A stretch of 64,000 nt of DNA, taken from the NCBI RefSeq assembly GCF_030913635.1, contig NZ_CP133188.1, positions 1,426,001 through 1,490,000 on the forward strand. The letters are read 5' to 3'. Below the pieces are notes generated by a model. The model searched no databases. It had not been told where the DNA came from and was given only the letters and a program-made list of their open reading frames with translations. Positions 10,001-19,110 of the stretch are shown in pieces. Position 1 is the stretch's first letter. Every line of letters begins with the position of its first letter. The translations under genes and the position numbers were made by a program. This DNA is from Sedimentibacter sp. MB35-C1. Its GTDB lineage: Bacteria > Bacillota > Clostridia > Tissierellales > Sedimentibacteraceae.

Positions 10001-10077
10001 TATACATTTTACTGCGGTGGTATACTGTATTAGTAGAATTGATTTGAATTAATCTGATATGGAGGTTTTGTATAGGA

Positions 10078-12153
10078 ATGGCAATTACAAAAGGGATGAA
10101 AAGCAAAAACAAAATAAATAGAAGTAGAGGCAATAAAGAGTCAAGGGTTAGGAAAGGAAGCATTAAAACAAGAATATTTTTGAGATCGATATCTCTCGTT
10201 ACGGTGGTTGTTATAGTATTGGGAGGATTTTCCGTCTACCAAAACTATAGTTCAACATTTGAGACTCTGAAACAGACAATGGTGAATCTTGCACAGGTAT
10301 CCTCAGATGTTATTGCAAATAAGCTGGATGTTTATAAAACAGTTGCGTCAGAGTTTGGATTAAATCCTGTGCTGTCGGATTTGTCGTCACAAAAAAAGGA
10401 TAAGCTGAAAATCATTTCTCAAATGGTTGAAAGATATGAGCTCGTAGATGCCTTTACAGTTAATGCAATGGGAAGAGGAGAATCACCGGTAACAGGAGAA
10501 TTATATGTTGTAAATGATACAGAATATTTTGCTTCAGCAATGGATGGGACTGTATACATTACAGAGCCTGAATTAAATAAAAAATTAGATAAGGTAACAC
10601 TTACAGTTGCAGCACCGTTATGGAAAAACGGATCTTACGGTTCATCTGTTAACGGAGTTGCTGTTATAGTTCTGGATGGAAAAGTTTTGTCAGATGTTTC
10701 CGGTGCGGTAAAAATAGGGAAAAACGGTTACGGGTTTATTTTAAATAATGAAGGCTTGACAATAGGACACCCGGAATATGAGAAAGTATTAAATGGAGAA
10801 AATGCAATAAATTTATTTGAGACTGATGCAAACTTTAAGTCAATTGCTGAGGCAGAGAAGAAGCTTATGAATGGAGAAATTGATTACGGGGAATATTCTT
10901 TTGACAGTAAAAAGAGCCTTATTGCATATTCTCCGATATCAGGAAGCAATAGCTGGGGTTTTTTTGTAAGTGCTCCGGAATCAGAATATTTGAAATCAAC
11001 TAACACGGGAATTGTATTAATATTAATCGTATCGGCATTATCTTTAGTTGCAGCATACTTTGGCGGCATGAAAACAGCAAAAAAAATTGCAGATCCTGTT
11101 ATTCAATGTGCCGACAGAATTAAGAAACTTTCCGAAGGAAATTTACATAGTGAAATAAATTTGTCAGACAGAAACGATGAAGTGGGAATTTTAATAGAAT
11201 CTTTGAGAAATACAATTAATGGAATAAATATTATCATAAACGATATTTCATGCCAACTTGGAGCTATTTCCGAAGGGGATCTATCAAATGAAATAAATAT
11301 GGAATACATCGGCGACTTTAATTCAATAGCCGTTTCAATGAAAAAAATTAATCTTTATCTTAATTCTATTGTAAGTCAGGTTAATGAAAGTTCAGAACAG
11401 GTTGCAATTGGTTCAGAGCAGGTTGCATCAGGAGCTCAGTCATTATCTCAGGGTGCCTCGGAGCAGTCTGCATCCATAGAAGAGTTGTCAGCAACACTTA
11501 GCGAGATATCCAAAAAAATAAAAAGCAATGCATCCAATGCAGAAAAGGCGTCAGAAGCATCTCATGAATCATCAAAGCAGGTTGAGGCGGGTAGCAGCTA
11601 TGTAAAAGATATGAATAAGGCAATGAGCAATATCAGTCAGTCATCGCAGGAAATTGCGAAGATAATTAAAGTTATAGACGATATAGCTTTCCAGACAAAT
11701 ATACTTGCTCTAAATGCGGCTGTAGAAGCTGCAAGGGCAGGAGAAGCAGGAAAGGGGTTTGCGGTTGTTGCCGATGAAGTTCGAAATCTTGCGTCAAAGA
11801 GTGCTCGGGCGGCAAAAACTACCTCTGAGCTTATTGCAAACTCATTGAAAGCAGTTGAAGATGGATCAAAGGTATCAAAGCAGACAGAAATGTCATTGGA
11901 TATGGCAGTAGAAAAATCTGAAGCAGCTTTATATATGATAGAAGAAATTTCAAGGGCTTCTGTTGATCAGGCGTCAGCTATATCTCAGGTGTTGGAAGGT
12001 GTTGAACAGATTTCTTCAATAATACAGACAAATTCGGCGACAGCTGAGGAAAGTGCTGCTGCCAGTCAGGAGTTAAGCGAACAGTCACAGAAGTTGAAAA
12101 AGCTGGTTGAGTCAATAAAGCTAAGAGAAAGGCTCAAGGAGTCTAATTTTTAA
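10078..12153 (+). CDS. Methyl-accepting chemotaxis protein, Cache type
   Basis: A second membrane chemoreceptor with the same plan. It has a long basic cytoplasmic N-terminus (about 1-35), TM1 at about 38-57, an external Cache-like sensor at about 58-300, TM2 at about 305-325, HAMP, and a signalling domain with the intact tip [19 protein letters not shown]. The sensor contains [21 protein letters not shown], a pattern seen in Cache domains. The ATG at 10078 follows GGAGGT by 11 bases. It is separated from the preceding receptor by a strong terminator, so it probably has its own promoter (a TATACT hexamer lies near 10021), although I saw no SigD site. The two neighbours differ in their sensor domains, so they are not a recent tandem copy. 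Confidence 0.95.
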   Translation: MAITKGMKSKNKINRSRGNKESRVRKGSIKTRIFLRSISLVTVVVIVLGGFSVYQNYSSTFETLKQTMVNLAQVSSDVIANKLDVYKTVASEFGLNPVLSDLSSQKKDKLKIISQMVERYELVDAFTVNAMGRGESPVTGELYVVNDTEYFASAMDGTVYITEPELNKKLDKVTLTVAAPLWKNGSYGSSVNGVAVIVLDGKVLSDVSGAVKIGKNGYGFILNNEGLTIGHPEYEKVLNGENAINLFETDANFKSIAEAEKKLMNGEIDYGEYSFDSKKSLIAYSPISGSNSWGFFVSAPESEYLKSTNTGIVLILIVSALSLVAAYFGGMKTAKKIADPVIQCADRIKKLSEGNLHSEINLSDRNDEVGILIESLRNTINGINIIINDISCQLGAISEGDLSNEINMEYIGDFNSIAVSMKKINLYLNSIVSQVNESSEQVAIGSEQVASGAQSLSQGASEQSASIEELSATLSEISKKIKSNASNAEKASEASHESSKQVEAGSSYVKDMNKAMSNISQSSQEIAKIIKVIDDIAFQTNILALNAAVEAARAGEAGKGFAVVADEVRNLASKSARAAKTTSELIANSLKAVEDGSKVSKQTEMSLDMAVEKSEAALYMIEEISRASVDQASAISQVLEGVEQISSIIQTNSATAEESAAASQELSEQSQKLKKLVESIKLRERLKESNF

Positions 12154-12186
12154 TGTCAGCTAAGGATTATTTCTATAAATATCAAG

Positions 12187-12213
12187 TGAATTTTTAAAAT
12201 ATTTTCCCGATAT
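12187..12213 (+). promoter_or_regulatory. Candidate SigD promoter for the hemerythrin gene
   Basis: TGAA (12187-12190), 15 bases, then CCCGATAT (12206-12213): one mismatch in each half to TAAA-N15-GCCGATAT. It would leave a leader of about 140 bases. That leader contains a long-range inverted repeat (CTGTGA with TCACAG, GAGG with CCTC). Confidence 0.55.
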
Positions 12214-12360
12214 AGTATTTGTAAGGATTTAAGGAAGTAAACTGTGAAAAGAGGTAAAAAATATATTTTTATAGTTAAATAATTCCTCATCACAGAAAAA
12301 ACTATTAAAAATAATTTAAAATATATAAGAGCACAGCTCTCATAAAATCAGGAGGAAGTT

Positions 12361-12765
12361 ATGGCATTGCTATGGACTAAAAACTTAGAGGTTGGAGTTG
12401 ACTTAATTGACAACCAGCACAAAAAATGGTTTGAAAAGGCAGATAAGCTTTTTGAGGCAGGAAAAAGCGGTAAATCGAAGGAATATATAATTCAGATGTT
12501 CGATTTTCTTGACGAGTATACAAAGACTCATTTCAAAGACGAGGAAAAGTATATGACAAGTATTAATTACCCAGAATTAAGTGCTCAGAAACAAATGCAT
12601 GAAGGGTTTATAAAAAAATTAGCAGAACTCAGAAATCAGTATGAGACAGCAGGGGCAAATTTGACAGTGGTAATAAGCTCGAACCAGTTTATATTAGAAT
12701 GGCTTACAAAGCACATTTCATCAGCGGATAAAAAAATCGGTGAATATGCAAGATCAAAAAAATAA
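12361..12765 (+). CDS. Bacteriohemerythrin (O2-binding di-iron protein)
   Basis: A 134-residue single-domain hemerythrin that reversibly binds oxygen at a di-iron site. In motile anaerobes it is thought to buffer or deliver oxygen for aerotaxis or protection. The iron-ligand pattern is visible: His20 in NQHKKWF, His57 and Glu61 in THFKDEEKYM, His80 in QMHEGF, and His118 and Asp123 in KHISSAD. The position that usually carries the first histidine of the HxxxH pair is Gln76 here. The start follows AGGAGGAAGTT. It stands alone between a leader with a SigD-like promoter and an inverted-repeat element, next to the chemoreceptors. Confidence 0.93.
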   Translation: MALLWTKNLEVGVDLIDNQHKKWFEKADKLFEAGKSGKSKEYIIQMFDFLDEYTKTHFKDEEKYMTSINYPELSAQKQMHEGFIKKLAELRNQYETAGANLTVVISSNQFILEWLTKHISSADKKIGEYARSKK

Positions 12766-12811
12766 AAATATTGCGGAGTTAATTTCTAGAGAATTACTTT
12801 GTTGTTGAAAC

Positions 12812-12852
12812 TTGGGGACGAGCCTTTAGGTTTTTGAAAGGTGCGTCCCCAG
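12812..12852. repeat. REP-like GGGGACG inverted repeat
   Basis: GGGGACG and CGTCCCC form the base of an imperfect hairpin whose loop contains CCTTTAGG...AAAGG. A T run (12855 onward) follows, so here it may also terminate hemerythrin transcription. A second copy with the same GGGGACG...TTTAGG core is at 55975-56017. Confidence 0.6.
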
Positions 12853-12931
12853 AGTTTTTTTATAAAAATGTGAGTGAAATTATATTATAATGTGAATATA
12901 TATTTGAGAAGCTTCTTGATAGGAGAACATA

Positions 12932-13301
12932 ATGAACGATAATAAAGGAAAGCGGCCAGAGCTTTAGGTGATTTTAAAGGTGAGGCTGATGCAGAAAAAG
13001 AAGAAAATATTTACAAACTAGCACCGAATTATGTATTGCCCTGGAAATATTCCAATATTTTTGTCGAAAAATATAATTACGATATATATGTTGATAACAT
13101 AGGCTTTGCGGAGAACAAACTGTGCATAAGATTTGCGCTTACGGATTTGGAAAAAAGCTCTTTAAGTGAAATATAACGAATTCTATATCCTCATCAATAA
13201 ATTTGATGTTCAAAAAACCCATAGACATAACGCAAATCGAAAAGGTAGCAATAGGAAGATTTGAAATAAATCTCGCAGTGGATGGCTCTGTTAAAAACTG
13301 A
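12932..13301 (+). pseudogene. Frameshifted remnant of an unknown gene
   Basis: A ribosome site (AGGAGA) and ATG at 12932 open a frame that stops after 11 codons. Shifting frame near 12950 gives a continuous coding-like stretch (ARALGDFKGEADAEK, then NYVLPWKYSNIFVEKY and DNIGFAENKLCIRFALT), which stops near 13176. A second shift just before it restores a frame through SSSINLMFKKPIDITQIEK to a TGA at 13301. At least two frameshifts are therefore needed to read the whole piece. I do not recognise the family; the C-terminal pattern resembles accessory domains of small secreted or regulatory proteins, but this is weak. The gene is almost certainly non-functional. Confidence 0.65.
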
Positions 13302-13318
13302 TGTTATAACAGCTAAAA

Positions 13319-13358
13319 AAAGATGAATCTTTAAGAATATAAAAGATTCATCTTTTTT
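13319..13358. terminator. Bidirectional terminator between pseudogene and DMT gene
   Basis: An inverted repeat of AGATGAATCTTT (13321-13332) with AAAGATTCATCT (13341-13352), flanked by an A run on one side and a T run on the other. It can therefore end transcription from both converging strands. Confidence 0.8.
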
Positions 13359-13378
13359 ATATATCAAATTTATAAAAA

Positions 13379-14293
13379 TCAGTTATTTATAAAGTAAATT
13401 GACACTAATGCAATTATTAGTCCTAATATGTCTTTTTTGTAGATTTTTTCTTTAAAAAAGAACAAGCCAATTATAAGGATTATTATAATTGATATAAGAC
13501 TGGAGAGCATATAGGCTATGGATGTGTCAATGTATGAAAGTGCCAATACTAAAAAAGTAGTATTAAATAGGTTAGGTATTCCAAGTGTAAGACCTATAAT
13601 TACGTCTTTTGCACATATGTATGATTTATGCCTCAAAAGTAATATAAGGCTCGTGATAAAAGATGATAAAAAAATAAACAGTGTGAGAATATCACGGCAA
13701 TCGACAGAACCATATTTTTGATATACTTTAGCTGTAAATTGAGCCAAACCTCCCAATATTATTAAAAGAATTAAATTTTTGTTTAACTTGAAATGCCTAA
13801 TATTTTCGAAGTCAAGATTAAATATTAATATTGATATGATGCATAAAATAATACCGGCAGACTGCATCAAAGAAGGATATTCTTTCCAAAAAAGCATTGA
13901 GATTATCATCGGAATTACTACACTAATTTTCATAAATGTGCTTGCAATGCCCATTCCGCTGATAGATATATTTTTTTGATATTGAAAAAAAGAAAAACAG
14001 AAAATAGGGCCAAACAATGTTCCGGTTATTATTGCCCATCCGGCGGAAGCTTCAATTGATAATATGCCGGTGCTGCGAAATATAATGTTATATTCGTTCA
14101 TAAAATTATGCAAACTGCTTAGTGAAATAAGATTGAACATATTTTTATAAACAACTATTATAAGACTTACAATTAATGCTGATATGTAGTTAAAAGTTAT
14201 AATAACATGAAGATTAATTTTTTGATTTTCAAACATTCTAAATATAACAGCAACAAGTATGCCGCATAGAATTGAAAGTGCAAGATATATCAT
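13379..14293 (-). CDS. EamA/DMT-family membrane transporter
   Basis: A 304-residue, very hydrophobic protein with about ten predicted membrane helices. It has the two-repeat layout of drug/metabolite exporters: short loops, a break near residue 150, and a final helix followed by FFKEKIYKKDILGLIIALVSI, the usual end of EamA repeats. Such proteins move small metabolites across the cytoplasmic membrane; the substrate cannot be told from sequence. The ATG follows AGGT by 7 bases. It lies 14 bases downstream of the IclR-type regulator on the same strand, so the pair is probably co-transcribed and the regulator may control this transporter. Confidence 0.85.
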   Translation of the reverse strand: MIYLALSILCGILVAVIFRMFENQKINLHVIITFNYISALIVSLIIVVYKNMFNLISLSSLHNFMNEYNIIFRSTGILSIEASAGWAIITGTLFGPIFCFSFFQYQKNISISGMGIASTFMKISVVIPMIISMLFWKEYPSLMQSAGIILCIISILIFNLDFENIRHFKLNKNLILLIILGGLAQFTAKVYQKYGSVDCRDILTLFIFLSSFITSLILLLRHKSYICAKDVIIGLTLGIPNLFNTTFLVLALSYIDTSIAYMLSSLISIIIILIIGLFFFKEKIYKKDILGLIIALVSIYFINN

Positions 14294-14307
14294 TTTATTT
14301 ACCTGTC

Positions 14308-15084
14308 CTAATTATATGATGGAGGGTTAAAAGAATTTAAACTATAACCCATTTTTTTCGATAGATTTCCAATCTCTTCTATAGCCTTATGTTTAAATGA
14401 ATTAATAATTTTTTCATTAAACCTAAAATCCGGCCCCGCTATGCTTATACTGCCTAACACATGCCCATCATGACCAAGTATTGGTACAGCAAAGGCGGTT
14501 ACACCGTCATCAATTTCACTTGTTGTAAGTGCATATCCATTTTTCCTAATTTGCTTAAAATCATTTTTAAGCTTTGGGAGATAATATTGTTCTTTAAATT
14601 CTCTTTGCTGAAAGTTGACGCATTTTTCCAGTTCAGCATCTGTAAGGAAGGCAGCTATACTTTTACCTGTAGCTCCTTTCATCATAGGCAAATTTACACC
14701 TATTTCAGAAGTGATTTTTAAAGCATTGGTACTCTCTATTTTATCTAGGCAGATTACTCTGCAGTTATCATATTTGACTAATATAATAGTTTCGCCTGAC
14801 AGCTGTGCCAACGACTCCATTATACTATATGATCCTTTGATTAAGAAATCATCATTTTGGCGAATGTTTGCTAATCTAACAATTTCATTTCCTATTATAT
14901 ATTTTCCGTCAATAGTGGTATCTACAAATCCTGCATTTTTCAAATTAACTAACAATCTGTATACTGTACTTTTGTTTAGTGACATTATTTCTGAAATCTC
15001 AAGCAAGCTAATTTCTTTTCTATTACTGTTAAAACATTTCAATATGGATAAAGCTCTTTCAACAGCTCTTACATTGTATTCCAT
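14308..15084 (-). CDS. IclR-family transcriptional regulator
   Basis: A 258-residue DNA-binding regulator. The N-terminal winged helix-turn-helix (about 5-65) contains ALSILKCF, ISLLEISEIMSLNKSTVYRLL and GFVDTT. The C-terminal effector domain (about 80-250) carries the IclR landmarks GATGKSIAAFL, GYALTTSEID and GSISIAGP. IclR proteins usually respond to a small carbon compound and repress or activate nearby catabolic or transport genes. The start follows GGAGG by 7 bases. The DMT transporter downstream is the likely target. This pair, with the neighbouring pseudogene, separates the motility genes from the glycosylation operon. Confidence 0.92.
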   Translation of the reverse strand: MEYNVRAVERALSILKCFNSNRKEISLLEISEIMSLNKSTVYRLLVNLKNAGFVDTTIDGKYIIGNEIVRLANIRQNDDFLIKGSYSIMESLAQLSGETIILVKYDNCRVICLDKIESTNALKITSEIGVNLPMMKGATGKSIAAFLTDAELEKCVNFQQREFKEQYYLPKLKNDFKQIRKNGYALTTSEIDDGVTAFAVPILGHDGHVLGSISIAGPDFRFNEKIINSFKHKAIEEIGNLSKKMGYSLNSFNPPSYN

Positions 15085-15607
15085 TTAAAAGCCTCCGGTT
15101 TTATAAGATGAAATATAAGTTTTATAATATATAATATATAGCAAATAACCTTAATTGTCAAATTTATTATAATATTTGGATAGTAGCTAAAATACTGTAA
15201 AATTTTAACCGCTTTATAGTAATTATACAAATTTATAAAATTAAAACTTGGTTTTAGTATATGAAACTGACACCAAGAGTTATCAGATTCCAAAATTTCC
15301 TAAAAATTAATAAACATTGTTGAAAATGCATGTATTATGCAATATAATGGAGATAATAAAAACCTAGTTTCATCAAATAAATATCGAAAAATTTAAATTG
15401 ATTTGCTTTCGGTTGTAAGACTGCCAAGTATTTTTACATTGCTTTATTTATAAAATTTAGTAGGCCAAATGCAAAAATTAACAATTTATTTTAAAGGTTT
15501 AATCTAAATAATGACATTTTACAGCCGATAAATATACAAGATTAAAAAATATATTAATATAGTTAATGTGATAAAAATAATTAAAAATAAGGATGGTTTT
15601 ATTTAAT
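15085..15607. other. Long divergent intergenic region
   Basis: About 520 AT-rich bases between the divergent IclR gene and the glycosylation operon. The only clear element is the SigD promoter at 15505-15531. An ATGAAACT near 15259 and its inverse AGTTTCAT near 15367 could be spaced operator halves for the IclR protein, but this is weak. I see no RNA gene and no open frame with a ribosome site. Confidence 0.5.
15505..15531 (+). promoter_or_regulatory. Consensus SigD promoter of the flagellin glycosylation operon
   Basis: TAAA (15505-15508), exactly 15 bases, then GCCGATAA (15524-15531) matches the flagellar sigma factor consensus at every position. It lies about 75 bases upstream of the first gene of the operon. 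Confidence 0.85.
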
Positions 15608-16219
15608 ATGCATGTATATATTAAAGACGAAATTTTAAAATATAGCAATGACACTGAAAATGTTGAAAAAATATTTAACAATATCAATGTAACTCTGGAA
15701 AAGATGGGATTACAGTTTTCGCATCTTATAGTAGATGATGAAGTAATATATGATAATTACTATAACTACATTACCGAAAATATTAGGGGCGTAAAAAAGA
15801 TTGAAGTTATTGCTGTAACCATTGTGGAAATGATTAATGAATCTATCATATTAGCTGAACAATATGCAAAAAATGCAATCCCAATAATTAATAGATTAGC
15901 CGAGGGTTTCTATCAAAAGCCAAATCAAAATATATGGTCACAACTTACAGACTTATTTGAAGGAATCCAGTGGATTATTCAATCCATTTCACAGATAAAT
16001 CTAATTGAAGCTTCAAAGGATGTTGTAAGTGACTATGGAGTATGGAATGAATATGTTCAAGAGGTGTCTAAATTGAATGATATTATTCCTGAATTAGAGA
16101 ATGCAATTCTTAATAAAGATAACATATTAATTGGGGACATGCTCTTGTACGAAATAATTCCCGTATTTGAAACTATGACAGAAAAATTAGGTGTATTAAA
16201 ATCTGAGGCGGTAAATTAA
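15608..16219 (+). CDS. Unknown protein, first gene of the glycosylation operon
   Basis: A protein of about 203 residues beginning MHVYIKDEILKYS. I chose the ATG at 15608 because AAGGATGG lies about 10 bases upstream; the in-frame ATG at 15593 overlaps that ribosome site. The protein is acidic, mostly helical, and has no signal peptide or membrane segment. I do not recognise a domain. It sits between the SigD promoter and the maf gene, with only one base between its stop and the maf start. It is therefore probably co-translated with Maf and may be an accessory factor in flagellin modification. Confidence 0.8.
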   Translation: MHVYIKDEILKYSNDTENVEKIFNNINVTLEKMGLQFSHLIVDDEVIYDNYYNYITENIRGVKKIEVIAVTIVEMINESIILAEQYAKNAIPIINRLAEGFYQKPNQNIWSQLTDLFEGIQWIIQSISQINLIEASKDVVSDYGVWNEYVQEVSKLNDIIPELENAILNKDNILIGDMLLYEIIPVFETMTEKLGVLKSEAVN

Positions 16220-16220
16220 G

Positions 16221-18089
16221 ATGCTAGAAGATAATATTATTTATTTAAAAAAGAACTATCCCAACTTGTACGAAGAAATAGAAAAAACAGAAGCAAAAAA
16301 TTTTCAAAGCAATATTTCCATAGAGCATACAAAAAATAATCAAGAAACCATAAAAATAAAAAAAGACGAAAGAGACTTTTATCTTCACAGCAAGTATAAT
16401 CCATTACGAGAAGCTGAGGCTATAATAAGTAAACTTGAAGAAAAAGAAAGCATAGATGATAATTCGCATGTTGTTTTTTATGGATTAGGTCTCGGTTATC
16501 ACATAGATATATTTACAAAGAGACATCCAAATACGTCCTTTTCACTATATGAACCATCAGTTGAAGTGTTTCATAAATTTTTAGAAAAGATAAACTTTAG
16601 AAAATTATCCTCTGATAAACTAGAAATTATACAATGCGAGTTTGAACCTAAGTCAGAAGATGTTTTTTTGAGGGCGTTGATCAATAAAACGAACAAGAAA
16701 TTTATCATAATGGATTTACCGATTTATGAAAATGTATTTGAAGAACAATATAATAAGTTTTTTAGCAAATTTAAAGAATTAATTAAGAGTAAAAGAGAAA
16801 ACATGCATATAAACTATGCTTACCAAAAAAGATGGATAGTAAACAGCATGAAAAATTTAAAAGAGGTATTATCAACTCCAAACATAGTATCAGAAAAGAC
16901 TGGCGCTTTTAAAAATAAAACAGCCATTTTGGCAGCGGCAGGGCCATCTCTTAATGAAGAAATTGAAAATTTAAGATATATCAAAGATAATGGATTAGCC
17001 TATATATTTAGCGTAGGATCAGCTATCAATACACTTATTTATAATGGCATATATCCCCACGCGGCATGTACAATTGATCCCAGTGTTAAAAACCAAATGG
17101 TTCATGAAATAATAAAGGAAAAAGGAATAAATGAAATCCCTATGATTTTTGGTTCATCTGTAGGGTATGAAACCTTGGAAAATTATCCAGGAAATAAATA
17201 TCATATGATAACAAGTCAAGATGCCGTATCATTGTACTATTTAAAAAACAATGACGGAAGTGCAGTAAATATAGTTCATGATGCTCCCACGGTTGCTGCA
17301 ATAACACTGCAGCTGTTATTTATATTGGGGTTTGATAAAATAATACTAGTTGGGCAAAACTTGGGCTATCGTGATAAAAGGCGGTATTCCGCAGGTATAT
17401 CATATATCAATGATGAAATAAGTGATAAGGAATTAGAAAGTGCTGTATGGGCAAAGGATGTCTATGGCAATGATATATTGACTACAGATGTATTTAACTT
17501 GATGCGTAGGCAAATTGAAAGCTATATTAAACAATATCCTAGTACAAGTGTGATAAATTCCACCAAAGGCGGAGCAAAAATCGAAGGTGCAGAATTTATT
17601 GAATTGGAAGAAATAATCAAAAGATATTTAAATGAAAAAATAGTGGAGAAAAACTGGTTAGAGGTTAAAAATATTGAATATGATAAAGAATATCTGAAAA
17701 ATCAGTCAGCAAATATGGATAAATCCCATAGAAGTGCTTTAAAGATTAATAAAGAGTATAGAGAGATATTAAACAAAATTGAAAAAACTATTAATATCAG
17801 GAGATATACTCAAGTACAAAACTTATACGTAAAGCTGGATAAAGAGTTGAAAAGGATAGAAAACAATAGTTTTTACAAGACCTTTATACTTCCTATGAAC
17901 AGAGTTCAATACAAGATATTGGCAGATAGCATAGAGAGTTTAAACGAAGAAAAAGACCCATATGAACAAGGTAAGAAAGTTATAAAGAGCTTCGGCAATT
18001 TTATAGATATTTGTACTAATGATATAAAAATGATAGAACCAATTTATGATGAGATGAAAGACAGCATTAATGAATTTATATTGAAATAA
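16221..18089 (+). CDS. Maf-family flagellin glycosyltransferase (DUF115)
   Basis: A 622-residue motility accessory factor protein. Members transfer nonulosonic acids (pseudaminic or legionaminic acid) from CMP onto serine or threonine of flagellin in the cytoplasm. The central MAF_flag10/DUF115 domain is recognisable by LAAAGPSLNEEIENL, YIFSVGSAINTL and HAACTIDPS, and later by HDAPTVAAI and IILVGQNLGYRD. A Rossmann-like region, VVFYGLGLGYHIDIF, precedes it at about residue 83. The C-terminal 130 residues are helical and charged. The gene leads a complete legionaminic acid pathway and lies upstream of flagellin, which makes flagellin its obvious acceptor. Confidence 0.9.
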   Translation: MLEDNIIYLKKNYPNLYEEIEKTEAKNFQSNISIEHTKNNQETIKIKKDERDFYLHSKYNPLREAEAIISKLEEKESIDDNSHVVFYGLGLGYHIDIFTKRHPNTSFSLYEPSVEVFHKFLEKINFRKLSSDKLEIIQCEFEPKSEDVFLRALINKTNKKFIIMDLPIYENVFEEQYNKFFSKFKELIKSKRENMHINYAYQKRWIVNSMKNLKEVLSTPNIVSEKTGAFKNKTAILAAAGPSLNEEIENLRYIKDNGLAYIFSVGSAINTLIYNGIYPHAACTIDPSVKNQMVHEIIKEKGINEIPMIFGSSVGYETLENYPGNKYHMITSQDAVSLYYLKNNDGSAVNIVHDAPTVAAITLQLLFILGFDKIILVGQNLGYRDKRRYSAGISYINDEISDKELESAVWAKDVYGNDILTTDVFNLMRRQIESYIKQYPSTSVINSTKGGAKIEGAEFIELEEIIKRYLNEKIVEKNWLEVKNIEYDKEYLKNQSANMDKSHRSALKINKEYREILNKIEKTINIRRYTQVQNLYVKLDKELKRIENNSFYKTFILPMNRVQYKILADSIESLNEEKDPYEQGKKVIKSFGNFIDICTNDIKMIEPIYDEMKDSINEFILK

Positions 18090-18121
18090 AAAATATTGAA
18101 ATCAACATATAGGAGTGGACG

Positions 18122-19102
18122 ATGAAAAAGGTTCTTGTAACGGGTGCAGATGGTTTTATAGGCAGTCATTTAGCAGAAAAATTAGTTCAAGAGGGTTATA
18201 AAGTAAAAGCATTTGTATATTATAACTCATTTAATTCATGGGGCTGGTTAGATTCTTTTTCAAAAGATGTACTGTCGGAGATAGAAATATTTACCGGAGA
18301 TATCAGAGATCCTAACGGAGTTAGAGAATCTATGAAAGGAATAGACGAAGTATACCATTTAGCAGCGTTAATTGCTATTCCATTCAGCTATCATTCTCCT
18401 GATACGTATGTTGACACTAATATCAAGGGAACACTGAATATACTGCAGGCAGCAAGAGATTTAGAAACTTCAAGGATTCTTATTACATCAACTTCAGAGG
18501 TATATGGAACAGCCCAATATGTGCCCATAGATGAAAAACATCCGTTTCAAGGACAGTCTCCATATTCAGCTACAAAAATTGGTGCGGACAGGTTATCAGA
18601 ATCATTCTATAGGAGTTTTAATACACCCATAACAATAGTAAGACCTTTTAATACTTACGGACCGAGACAATCAGCCAGGGCTGTAATACCTACAATAATT
18701 ACTCAATTATTATCGGGGAATAGAGAAATACAGTTAGGGTCATTAACCCCAACCAGAGATTTTAACTTTGTTAGAGATACTGCCAATGGCTTTATTGAAA
18801 TAGCTAAATCAGTTAAGACAATTGGTGAAGAGATAAATATTGCAACTCAACAAGAAATATCTATCGGTCAGCTTGCTGAAGAGCTGATACGTCAAATTAA
18901 TCCTAGCGCTAAAATTGTATGCGATGAGCAAAGGTTGAGGCCAGAAAAGAGCGAAGTTAACAGACTGCTTGGTTCCAATGAAAAGATAAAGAGGTTAACC
19001 GGTTGGAAACCTAAATATACTTTTGAACAAGGATTAGCTGAAACAATTGAATTCTTCAGAAACAATTTAGATAAATATAAGACAGATATTTACAATTTAT
19101 AG
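18122..19102 (+). CDS. legB: GDP-GlcNAc 4,6-dehydratase LegB (SDR family)
   Basis: An extended short-chain dehydrogenase/reductase of 326 residues. It has the NAD-binding motif VTGADGFIGSHLAE at the N-terminus, the active-site pair YSATK (Tyr and Lys, around residue 150), and a Thr/Ser-rich TSTSEVYG loop of the dehydratase branch. In the Campylobacter jejuni legionaminic acid route, LegB converts GDP-GlcNAc to the 4-keto-6-deoxy sugar. The position directly before an aminotransferase of LegC type, and the presence of every later enzyme of that route, support this reading over a generic nucleotide-sugar epimerase. The ATG follows AGGAG by 6 bases. Confidence 0.88.
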   Translation: MKKVLVTGADGFIGSHLAEKLVQEGYKVKAFVYYNSFNSWGWLDSFSKDVLSEIEIFTGDIRDPNGVRESMKGIDEVYHLAALIAIPFSYHSPDTYVDTNIKGTLNILQAARDLETSRILITSTSEVYGTAQYVPIDEKHPFQGQSPYSATKIGADRLSESFYRSFNTPITIVRPFNTYGPRQSARAVIPTIITQLLSGNREIQLGSLTPTRDFNFVRDTANGFIEIAKSVKTIGEEINIATQQEISIGQLAEELIRQINPSAKIVCDEQRLRPEKSEVNRLLGSNEKIKRLTGWKPKYTFEQGLAETIEFFRNNLDKYKTDIYNL

Positions 19103-19110
19103 GAGAAAAT

